From Methanothrix sp. (GTDB taxonomy: Archaea; Halobacteriota; Methanosarcinia; Methanotrichales; Methanotrichaceae), in assembly GCA_011620785.1 (NCBI GenBank), contig WOYM01000091.1, positions 1 through 21,273 on the forward strand: 21,273 bases of DNA, given 5' to 3'. Below the pieces are notes generated by a model. It saw nothing but the letters and a program-made list of their open reading frames with translations. It made no database searches and was not told the origin of the DNA. The position numbers were made by a program, and so were the translations under genes. This document shows positions 14,543-21,273 of this stretch, piece by piece (position 1 is the stretch's first letter; each line of letters begins with the position of its first letter).

Positions 14543-16261
14543 ATGAAGGACTTTATGGGATCGAGAACCACCTATTACAGTCTGGCTAAAGATAGATTGA
14601 AGGGAAACCATCCCAGAATATACAATCTTATTTTGATACTCACACTGATGTCACTGACTGGCACAGCCGCTTTTCTGATTTCGGATATCTTCTCTTTCGG
14701 CATCGATTACGATGATATGAGCATTCAGGGCGGCAAGGGCATCATATTCCCAGCTCTCTGGGGCGACAAAAAAGCAACCAGCGATGCTACGGATGACGGA
14801 GGACAGGAGAATGCTTTGAGTGCTCTTGATGCCAATGCATCCCCAGATAGGGCGATGAGCAGCCAATCGACCTTGAATTCAACAGGCAAGGATGAAAATG
14901 GAAATGCCAGCACGGAGCTTGATTCGTCCAAAACCAGCTCCGCAACTGGGGCGGCAACAGGCTCCATTGCTTCTGCAAAGAAGACCAGCTCATCAACCAG
15001 CAGTAAAAAAAGCCATAGCTCATCAGGCTCTTCAAGCTCATCCCGTTCAAAGTCCTCGTCGGAGAAGGCAGATGAGAAAGCAGCCGTCCCGGAAAATGAG
15101 AGCGCAAATGTTACTGCCACAAATCAGGTATCGATCACTCAATTGCCAGAAAATAGATCTGATGATATCTCGACCCAAGAGGATAACGCGACGGCAAAAG
15201 AGCAGTGGAACAAGCCTCTAGCAGGTGTATATCGCAATGAAAGCCCACAAAGTCCGATCGATCATAATGGGGGAGATGATCCAGCCTCCGGATCCAAGCG
15301 CCTCAATAGCGAGACGGCCGCTGCTGGAACAATTGCCAGCATGAAGACGCAGGCGAATGATGAGGCAGCTGCAAAGGCTGACAAGGACGCAACGACCGGA
15401 AAGCAGGCAAACGAAGAGACACCGGCAAAGATTGAAACACCGGCCAAGCCAGAGACGACAACGACTGGGGCTACAGTCAAAACGAACACACAGCTCAAGG
15501 ATGAGACCCAGGTTATAGCAGCTGAGGAGGCAAGCTCGGCATCTGCAAAAGCAAATGAGCTGCAGAATAGCCGATCTGAGAAGAGGGATGAACTGGCTGA
15601 GGAAAGGGCAGAACACAATGAAAAGGCAAATGAGAGGGCTCAGTCATCCATTGAAGTGAGCCTGGATAAAAAGAGCGAATCTGCAGAAAAGGCGAGCTTG
15701 GTAGCGTCGCAAAGAAGCATAGAGCTGCAGGATAGCCGATCTGAGAAGAAGGATGAGCTGGCTGAGGAAAGAGCAGAGCACAATGAAAAGGCGATGAGGG
15801 CAAAGGCTGTTGCAGCACCATCCAATTCAGAGAAAAGCAATAATGCGGCTGCGATCCTATCCATTCAAGCATCAGATCCTCAGAAAGAAGTTGGAAGCAA
15901 TGACCAGTGCTCCGCGTCTGCACAATCCTCTAACCCTGCACAAGAGGAAAGGGATTCTGCATCCCTGTCAAAAGCCTCTGCCTCCAGCTCCCGCGATCAG
16001 GCGCAAAAAGAGAGGACAGAGGCAATCGAGAATAGCAAGGAATTGAAAAGCAGCCGATCAGAGCAGTCCGAAAAAATAGCAGTCATGAGAGCCGATCGCA
16101 ATGTTGCAGCTGCTGACTCGAAGGCCTCAGCCGCAGATCTTCGGTCCCAGGCCCAGTCTGAGCGGACGAAAGCAAAAGAAATGGCCAAGGAGACGGCTCT
16201 CTCCAAGGCCGATGCGAGGAATAGAGAGCTCGAGGAGCGCAGATCCAGATCTCCCGCCTGA
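14543..16261 (+). CDS. Single-span membrane protein with Ser/Ala/Glu/Lys-rich repeats
   Basis: 572 residues, no recognised domain. A basic N-terminus precedes one transmembrane helix (about 26-47, LILILTLMSLTGTAAFLI), so the long rest is probably outside the membrane. Residues about 75-175 are Ser/Thr/Ala-rich with a Ser-dense run; the remainder is Glu/Lys/Ala-rich, charged and likely coiled coil. A 24-residue unit starting ELQNSRSEKRDELAEERAEH recurs almost exactly at 339 and 394 (71-bp DNA repeats at 15557-15627 and 15722-15792, period 165 bp), with decayed copies near 500 (ELKSSRSEQSEKIAVMRADR) and at the end (ELEERRSRS). An alternative start is Met5, with AAGGA before it. Possibly a cell-surface or envelope-anchored protein. 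Confidence 0.7.
   Translation: MKDFMGSRTTYYSLAKDRLKGNHPRIYNLILILTLMSLTGTAAFLISDIFSFGIDYDDMSIQGGKGIIFPALWGDKKATSDATDDGGQENALSALDANASPDRAMSSQSTLNSTGKDENGNASTELDSSKTSSATGAATGSIASAKKTSSSTSSKKSHSSSGSSSSSRSKSSSEKADEKAAVPENESANVTATNQVSITQLPENRSDDISTQEDNATAKEQWNKPLAGVYRNESPQSPIDHNGGDDPASGSKRLNSETAAAGTIASMKTQANDEAAAKADKDATTGKQANEETPAKIETPAKPETTTTGATVKTNTQLKDETQVIAAEEASSASAKANELQNSRSEKRDELAEERAEHNEKANERAQSSIEVSLDKKSESAEKASLVASQRSIELQDSRSEKKDELAEERAEHNEKAMRAKAVAAPSNSEKSNNAAAILSIQASDPQKEVGSNDQCSASAQSSNPAQEERDSASLSKASASSSRDQAQKERTEAIENSKELKSSRSEQSEKIAVMRADRNVAAADSKASAADLRSQAQSERTKAKEMAKETALSKADARNRELEERRSRSPA
15557..15792 (+). repeat. Two 71-bp direct repeats, period 165 bp, within the membrane protein gene
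   Basis: Copy 1 is 15557-15627 and copy 2 is 15722-15792. They differ at only a few positions, some silent and some conservative (N/D, R/K). The 165-bp period keeps frame (55 codons). The closeness of the DNA suggests recent duplication. Confidence 0.85.
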
Positions 16262-16306
16262 TATTACTCGTGCAATCTTGGACGGGACTCTTTCAGTTGC
16301 TTTTTT

Positions 16307-16780
16307 TCAAGCTTCTCGCTTTGATATTCTCATTATGCATCCCTCGTCGGTGTGCTCGACCTCCAGCTTCATCTTCAGCTCAGAGAACACCCTCTGCCAG
16401 TGGGATTCGATGCAGGTCTTGCAGTGCTCTTTGGCGATCAGGCTCGCCCCCACCCGTGCAAAGGACTTGGCACCCTCCATCTGGCCGCAGCGGAGTCGTC
16501 TGATCTCCACAAAGCCGTCTCCTTCTGCCACCTCCACCTGGCTTCCAAAAAGGTTCTTGTCATTGGTGGCCATGGCCATGGCAACGCTCTCCGGCTCGTC
16601 CAGGCCCAGCTGCTTGAAGGTGGCCGCAACCTGGCGGGCTCCGATATCCTGAAACTCCCTCAGGCCCTTCTTGCCAAGCTTCCGGGCCACGTAGCCGCTG
16701 CTGCCGTAAAAGCTTCCCATCCACATGGCCACCACTCGCTGCTGGATCTGGTCCAGAGGGATATCCGGAACTTCTGTCAT
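16307..16780 (-). CDS. Hypothetical Cys-containing protein, possibly of the ATC-hydrolase-like group
   Basis: 157 residues. The N-terminal half is helical. The C-terminal half has RLRCGQMEGAKS (C98), HCKTC (C120, C123) and DEGCIMRIS (C148), a layout reminiscent of small L-2-amino-thiazoline-4-carboxylate hydrolase-like proteins that end in CxxC and a final Cys strand. I am not sure of this family. No signal peptide or membrane segment. A TATA-like CTATTATAATAC (16803-16814) about 28 bases before the ATG and the lack of a ribosome binding site suggest a leaderless message. It is convergent with the repeat-rich gene, 45 bases apart. Confidence 0.7.
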   Translation of the reverse strand: MTEVPDIPLDQIQQRVVAMWMGSFYGSSGYVARKLGKKGLREFQDIGARQVAATFKQLGLDEPESVAMAMATNDKNLFGSQVEVAEGDGFVEIRRLRCGQMEGAKSFARVGASLIAKEHCKTCIESHWQRVFSELKMKLEVEHTDEGCIMRISKREA

Positions 16781-16802
16781 ATCAGTTCAAGTGCGATCCA
16801 GA

Positions 16803-16814
16803 CTATTATAATAC
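16803..16814 (-). promoter_or_regulatory. Putative TATA box of the 157-residue protein gene
   Basis: The minus strand reads GTATTATAATAG, centred about 28 bases before the ATG, consistent with a leaderless transcript. Confidence 0.45.
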
Positions 16815-16895
16815 TTCCGCGCCCGACTGAGCTGAATGGAAGGCTAAGGGAGCGCGGCATGAGGAGCAATGGAGAGCTGCTATGATAAAAAGGGA

Positions 16896-17665
16896 TCAAA
16901 TATCGCCGTGCAGATATCCGGACAGTGCATCGACAAGAAATGCGGCAACCCCGCCGGGATAATAGACCTCAAGGGCATCCAGCTCTGCCACCTTTCTCGG
17001 ATCGAGAGAGCATTTTTTCAGATATCTTTCGTAGCGTTCCTCTTCCTCCCTTTGGCCTCTATTGCCATGCACAAGCGGAATCTTCAGCACTCCAATCTGG
17101 TCGGGCACCAGACCGATCGATTTCACCTCAATGCTTGCGCTGTACCCCACGGGCCTTGAGCCGTCGATCAAATCCGCCAGCTCCTGGGCGAAGAATGCGT
17201 CCTTCGGGCTGAGGTCGGAAAGGGTAAGGATGGTGGTCTGAGAAGCGAAGAGAGCGAAGGCTTATTCAGCCAGACCTCAGTGGCCGGGGCGGATCTCATC
17301 TGGCCATCCGTACGATCATTCGCCTGCATATCCGCCGGCAGAAAGCTGCCCTCGCCTGAGGTCTCCTCGATTATAGCCTCAGGGGATACGAATCCCATTG
17401 CCTTGGATTTTCGAGCCCATTTCAGGAGTTTAGGCCCATCCTGCTCATGGTAGGGCCTCATGATCCTGATCTCTCCTACAAATCCCCCACAGATCGGGTA
17501 TTCCGAATCCTTCATTTGCAGGGCATGATAGAAGAGCCCCCTCAATGTGGTCTTGGGCCTGCCGGTCCTCCGCAGAAAATCCTGGTAGACTCTGGCCACC
17601 CATTTGGATTTGGTCTTGTCCGTCTCTGTGAAGACATATGCCTCATTGGCTATGCTGCTGCCCAT
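16896..17665 (-). pseudogene. Frameshifted Topo VI-A/Toprim-like gene
   Basis: Two overlapping minus-strand frames form one gene. The N-terminal frame (start ATG 17665 with GGTG upstream) has GRPKTTLRGLFYHALQ and LLKWARKSKAMGFVSPEAI, like the winged-helix part of Spo11/Topo VI-A-related proteins. The C-terminal frame reads ILTLSDLSPKDAFFAQEL, EVKSIGLVPDQIGVLKIP and AELDALEVYYPGGVAAFLVDAL, matching the Toprim half, where a GDhDPSG motif is expected but SDLSPKD is present. The frames join near 17259-17262; one missing G there would restore continuity (NKAFALFASQTT). As it stands, the first frame ends in unrelated residues at 17168. Family assignment is by pattern only. Confidence 0.55.
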
Positions 17666-18051
17666 GCTCACACCTTTTGCTGCCAACACCACAATTCTGC
17701 CACTGTCTTAAATTCAGGCCTGAGGTATATATGCTAAGTTGTTTCTCAGAGTATACTGCTCTGCGCAAAGCACTATGCTTCAAAGCATTCATGGCAGCTG
17801 GCCCCCTGAACTCCTGCCTATATCCCTGACGATACACTCTCTGCGGGAGAGGCAAGAAGCGATATAAGAAATCCGAAATGAGTTTGTTTGACAAAGCGAT
17901 GCGTCCTTCCGAATAAAAAAATAATATTGAATTAATTTTAAAAGTTTTTGAAGGCTCCTGCTATATATATGATAGATTGAAATACCATAGATAATTCACC
18001 AATCTCAAGATCTTTCAATATCAGAGTAGTGTCTTGGAGGCATAGAGAAAA
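17666..18051. other. Intergenic stretch upstream of the restriction genes
   Basis: No gene is convincing here. The short open frames lack motifs and ribosome binding sites. It holds TATA-like blocks facing left (17707-17714 and 17725-17734) for the frameshifted gene and one facing right (17961-17970) for hsdR. Positions about 17915-17950 are very A/T-rich. Confidence 0.5.
17961..17970 (+). promoter_or_regulatory. Putative TATA box of hsdR
   Basis: CTATATATAT followed by GATAG predicts transcription from near 17990 and a leader of about 60 bases carrying the GGAGG ribosome binding site at 18036-18040. Confidence 0.45.
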
Positions 18052-20394
18052 GTGGAATCCCTGTTGAATGAAGCTGATACCTGCAGAAAATATGTGGTAC
18101 CCAAGCTGATCCAGTCGGGCTGGGATAATGAGCCTCATTCTTTCACTGAGCAGCAGAATTTCACAGACGGGCGAATCGTAATGGTTGGAGATAAGCCCAA
18201 GCGCCGAAAGAAGAAGCGTGCTGATTACCTGCTTCGAGTCACTCGGGACTTTAAGATTGCTGTTGTCGAAGCCAAGCCGATGTACAGGAAACCAGGTGAC
18301 GGGCTGCAACAGGCCAAAGAGTACGCGGAAATTTTGGGGCTCAAATTCGCCTATGCTACTAATGGAGATGGGATAGTTGAGTTTGACTACTTCACAGGAA
18401 AAGAACGATTGCTTTCGGAGTTTCCATCGCCCGTCGAGCTGTGGTCACGCTACTGCGAGGCGCATAAAATTGTGGATGCGCAGAAGAAAGAACGCCTTCT
18501 TGCTCCTTACTATCGCTCTCAGGGAAAAGACGCCCGCTACTATCAAGAGATCGCAATCAATAAGTCAATTGAGGCCATAGTAGAGGGAAAGAAACGCATC
18601 CTCCTGACCATGGCAACAGGCACGGGCAAGACCTTTGTGGCATTTCAGATTTGCTGGAAGCTTTGGGAGTCGAAGTGGAATTCTCGCGGTGAGCCGCGCA
18701 AGCCCAGAATTCTATATTTGGCGGACAGAAACATACTCATCGACGATCCGAAGGATAAGACTTTCACGCCCTTTGGAGACGCACGCTGGAAGATTGAGAA
18801 CGGAGATGCGATCAAGAGCAGGGAGATGTACTTTGCCATCTATCAGTCCCTGGCGAAAGACGATCGACGTCCGGGCTTATTCCGGGAGTATGCACCAGAC
18901 TTCTTCGATCTGATAATAGTAGATGAGTGCCACCGGGGGAGCGCCAGAGACGAGAGCAACTGGAGGGAGATTCTGGAGTATTTTCAGCCCGCCTATCAGT
19001 TGGGCATGACGGCGACGCCGCTGCGAGATGATAACCGGGACACTTATGCCTACTTTGGCGATCCCATTTACACCTACAGCTTGCGGCAAGGGATTGAAGA
19101 CGGATTTCTGGCTCCATACCGGGTGCATCGCATAGTCACAGACGTTGACGCAGCAGGCTGGAGGCCCAGCCAGGGAGAGAAAGACCGCTTCGGCTATGAG
19201 ATTCCGGATGGCGAGTATCAGACCAAGGATTTCGAGCGCGTCGTGGCTTTGCGGGCTCGAACACAGGCCATTGCCCGCCACCTGGCTGAGTTCATGAGGA
19301 ATACTGACCGCTTTGCCAAGACCATCGTCTTCTGTGTGGACCAGGAGCATGCAGATGAGATGCGCCGGGCTCTGAACAATCTGAATGCCGATCTGGTGGC
19401 CCAGAATTCTGATTACGTCTGCCGGGTAACGGCGGATGAGGGACAGATTGGGATTGGTCATTTGAGCAGATTTCAGGAGTTGGAGACTAAGACGCCTGTG
19501 ATCCTCACGACCTCCAAGCTGCTCTCCACGGGAGTGGATGCGCCCACCTGCAAGAACATCGTCCTGGCGAGGGTGATCGGCTCCATGACCGAGTTCAAGC
19601 AGATCATAGGCAGGGGAACGCGAGTGCGGGACGACTATGGCAAGCTCTTCTTTTCCATCCTGGACTACACCGGCAGCGCCACGCAGATGTTTGCCGATCC
19701 GGCTTTTGATGGAGATCCGCTTGGAATCGAGATTGAGGACGGTGTCCACAATCGAAGAGGGAGCGGCAGCGGAAAGGGTGATGGCGACGGCCAAGATCAA
19801 GAATTGCCGGATGAGGACGCCCCACGCAAGTACTATGTGGATGGTGGCCGCTTTGAGATCGCAACGCACTACGTCTCAGAGCTGGACCCGGATGGAAAGC
19901 AGCTGCGGGTGATTAAGTTCACAGATTATGCTGCAGAGAAGGTGAGAACGCTCTACCCCACAGCATCCGAGCTGCGGGCGAAATGGTCTGACCTGGAGCA
20001 GAGAGCGGAGATAGTTGCCGCTCTGGAGGAGCGGGGCATTGACTTTGCCAACCTTGCTCGCGAGGCAGGGCAGCCAGAGGCCGATTCCTTTGACCTGCTC
20101 TGCCATTTGGCCTTCAATGCGCCCCTGCAAACACGCAGGCAACGGGCTGAGCAACTCCGGCGCAAGAAGCCGGACTTCTTCGGGCAGTACGGACCGGAGG
20201 CCAGGGCCATCCTGGAAGAGCTCTTGGAGAAGTATTCAGAGCATGGAACGACGCAGTTCGAGATGCCTGAGGTGCTGAAGGTGCCGCCCATTTCCGAGCA
20301 TGGGAATGTGGGGGAGATCACTGGCATCTTTGGCGGAGCGGAAAGGTTAAAGGAAGCGGTGGACCAGCTGCAAGTGCTGCTGTACGCCGCTTGA
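18052..20394 (+). CDS. hsdR: Type I restriction endonuclease, R (motor/nuclease) subunit
   Basis: 780 residues. The N-terminal nuclease has the D-ExK motif (D58 in RADYLL; E73-A-K75 in AVVEAKP). The helicase motor has Walker A ATGTGKT (188-194), DECH (291-294), GMTATP, and motif VI QIIGRGTRVRDDYGK. The subunit translocates DNA and cuts it away from an unmethylated recognition site. The start is GTG, supported by GGAGG 11 bases upstream and by ADTCRKYVVPKLIQSGW, the usual beginning. Length and all motifs look intact. The methyltransferase gene follows 19 bases downstream in the same direction. Confidence 0.95.
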   Translation: MESLLNEADTCRKYVVPKLIQSGWDNEPHSFTEQQNFTDGRIVMVGDKPKRRKKKRADYLLRVTRDFKIAVVEAKPMYRKPGDGLQQAKEYAEILGLKFAYATNGDGIVEFDYFTGKERLLSEFPSPVELWSRYCEAHKIVDAQKKERLLAPYYRSQGKDARYYQEIAINKSIEAIVEGKKRILLTMATGTGKTFVAFQICWKLWESKWNSRGEPRKPRILYLADRNILIDDPKDKTFTPFGDARWKIENGDAIKSREMYFAIYQSLAKDDRRPGLFREYAPDFFDLIIVDECHRGSARDESNWREILEYFQPAYQLGMTATPLRDDNRDTYAYFGDPIYTYSLRQGIEDGFLAPYRVHRIVTDVDAAGWRPSQGEKDRFGYEIPDGEYQTKDFERVVALRARTQAIARHLAEFMRNTDRFAKTIVFCVDQEHADEMRRALNNLNADLVAQNSDYVCRVTADEGQIGIGHLSRFQELETKTPVILTTSKLLSTGVDAPTCKNIVLARVIGSMTEFKQIIGRGTRVRDDYGKLFFSILDYTGSATQMFADPAFDGDPLGIEIEDGVHNRRGSGSGKGDGDGQDQELPDEDAPRKYYVDGGRFEIATHYVSELDPDGKQLRVIKFTDYAAEKVRTLYPTASELRAKWSDLEQRAEIVAALEERGIDFANLAREAGQPEADSFDLLCHLAFNAPLQTRRQRAEQLRRKKPDFFGQYGPEARAILEELLEKYSEHGTTQFEMPEVLKVPPISEHGNVGEITGIFGGAERLKEAVDQLQVLLYAA

Positions 20395-20413
20395 TGATAG
20401 GAGTAGTAATAAC

Positions 20414-21273
20414 ATGGCCCGAACGCGCAAACCTAAAGCCTCTGAAGCTCAGCTCACCACCGCCCAGCAGTTAGGCAGCATCGTCAAGTCCTGCCGGGAT
20501 ATCATGCGCAAGGATAAGGGCCTCTCCGGAGACCTGGACCGCCTGCCCATGCTGGTCTGGGTGATGTTCCTCAATTTCATAGACGATATGGAGATGATCA
20601 GGGAGCAGGAGGCAATTCTCAAGGGCGAGAGGTTCCGTCCAGCCATCGAGGCCCCTTACCGCTGGCGGGACTGGGCAGCGAAGGAGGACGGGATCACCGG
20701 AGACAATCTCATATCCTTCATAAACCAGGACAAAGCAATTCGGCCCGATGGGCAGGAGGGCCAGGGGCTCTTCGCCTACCTGCGCAGTCTGCAGAGCGCG
20801 AACGGAGGCGACAGACGAGATGTGATTGCCACCATCTTCCGGGGCACAGTCAACCGCATGATCAGCGGCTACTTGCTGCGGGACATGATAAACAAGATCA
20901 ACGCCATCCACTTCAGCTCCTCTGAAGAGATCCACACTTTGAGCCACCTTTACGAGTCGATGCTCAAGGAGATGCGGGATGCAGCTGGTGATTCGGGCGA
21001 GTTTTACACGCCCCGTCCTGTCATCCGTTTCATGGTGGCGGTGACAGATCCGAGGCTGGGCGAGACCGTTCTTGATCCGGCCTGCGGCACAGGCGGATTT
21101 CTGGTCGAGTCCTACAAGCACCTCTATGAACAGTGCAAGACGGTGGAGGACTCGAAGGTCCTGCAGAAGGACAGCATAAAGGGCGGCGAGGCCAAGCCCC
21201 TGCCCTACATGCTCTGCCAGATGAACCTGCTTTTGCACGGCATAGACTACCCGCAGATCGATTCCGAAAACAG
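20414..21273 (+). CDS. hsdM: Type I restriction-modification methyltransferase M subunit (partial, cut by window end)
   Basis: 286 codons are visible and the frame is open to the window edge. MARTRKPKASEAQLTTAQQL begins after AGGAG about ten bases upstream. The N-terminal helical domain (LGSIVKSCRDIMRKDKGLSG) is followed by MRDAAGDSGEFYTPRPVIRF, the conserved block before the catalytic domain, and the S-adenosylmethionine motif DPACGTGGFL. The NPPF catalytic motif and the specificity gene hsdS must lie to the right. With hsdR it forms one operon that protects host sites by adenine methylation. Confidence 0.94.
   Translation, partial: MARTRKPKASEAQLTTAQQLGSIVKSCRDIMRKDKGLSGDLDRLPMLVWVMFLNFIDDMEMIREQEAILKGERFRPAIEAPYRWRDWAAKEDGITGDNLISFINQDKAIRPDGQEGQGLFAYLRSLQSANGGDRRDVIATIFRGTVNRMISGYLLRDMINKINAIHFSSSEEIHTLSHLYESMLKEMRDAAGDSGEFYTPRPVIRFMVAVTDPRLGETVLDPACGTGGFLVESYKHLYEQCKTVEDSKVLQKDSIKGGEAKPLPYMLCQMNLLLHGIDYPQIDSEN

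Noticed and set aside
15557..16261. Regular repeats considered as a CRISPR array
   Set aside because: Repeat units are 71 bp with a 165-bp period, keep reading frame and encode charged helices. There are no short identical repeats with unique spacers and no cas genes.
17168..17264. In-frame TAA between the two halves of the Toprim-like gene considered as recoding
   Set aside because: The stop is TAA, not the TAG used for pyrrolysine, and the halves lie in different frames, so a simple one-base loss explains it better.
17666..18051. Insertion-sequence remnant between the Toprim-like gene and hsdR
   Set aside because: No transposase motif, terminal inverted repeat or target duplication could be found by eye.
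18877..19869. 330-codon minus-strand open frame inside hsdR
   Set aside because: Antisense shadow of the helicase region; no domain and no start signal.
20471..21238. 255-codon minus-strand open frame at the right end
   Set aside because: Antisense to hsdM, which carries EFYTPRPVIRF and DPACGTGGFL in the plus frame.

Overview
The window looks like a piece of a methanogenic archaeal chromosome, most likely Methanosarcinales/Methanotrichales (Methanothrix-like). The seen basis is archaeal: pelota, an archaeal topoisomerase I, a tRNA-Asn with a 15-nt intron after position 37, tRNAs without encoded CCA, A/T-rich TATA-like boxes about 25-30 bases before starts, GGAGG/GAGG ribosome binding sites, and a CDP-alcohol phosphotransferase of the archaeal inositol-lipid type. 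The genus is inference. No rRNA, CRISPR array or intact insertion sequence is visible.

Left part (1-5640): an A/T-rich gene-free stretch of 620 bases precedes topA (topoisomerase I with zinc ribbons and a C-terminal helix-hairpin-helix tail). Two minus-strand tRNA genes follow: intron-containing tRNA-Asn(GUU), then a CAU-anticodon tRNA. The plus-strand pair pelA (pelota) and a TtuA/Ncs6-like PP-loop protein comes next. That second protein has lost the usual PP-loop Asp and the central cysteines. A tRNA-Thr(UGU), two stable hairpins and an easily missed 38-residue zinc-ribbon gene on the minus strand complete this part.

Middle part (5641-8594): a tight plus-strand unit of an Lrp/AsnC regulator, a class I/II aminotransferase and a CDP-alcohol phosphatidyltransferase. 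It is followed by a 63-codon fragment resembling the N-terminus of a Ca2+/H+ exchanger, and a hicB antitoxin whose hicA toxin partner has an internal, frame-breaking deletion.

Core metabolic operon (8599-13577, minus strand): an XRE-cupin regulator, an AMP-forming acyl-CoA synthetase with a C-terminal 2x[4Fe-4S] ferredoxin domain, a VorB-like 2-oxoacid:ferredoxin oxidoreductase alpha subunit and a beta-gamma fusion, all nearly abutting. No separate delta (ferredoxin) subunit is present in the cluster; the synthetase carries a domain of exactly that type. I infer a unit that activates a branched or aryl carboxylic acid to its CoA ester and couples this to 2-oxoacid:ferredoxin chemistry. The probable direction is reductive carboxylation for amino-acid synthesis. 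This is the most interesting system in the window.

Right part (13640-21273): a small minus-strand protein, a Ser/Ala/Glu/Lys-rich single-span membrane protein with a 55-residue-period repeat, a Cys-containing small protein and a frameshifted gene resembling Topo VI-A/Toprim-type proteins. The window ends in a type I restriction-modification locus (hsdR complete, hsdM cut by the window edge). The right half has an accessory character, with decayed and repetitive genes beside a restriction system.
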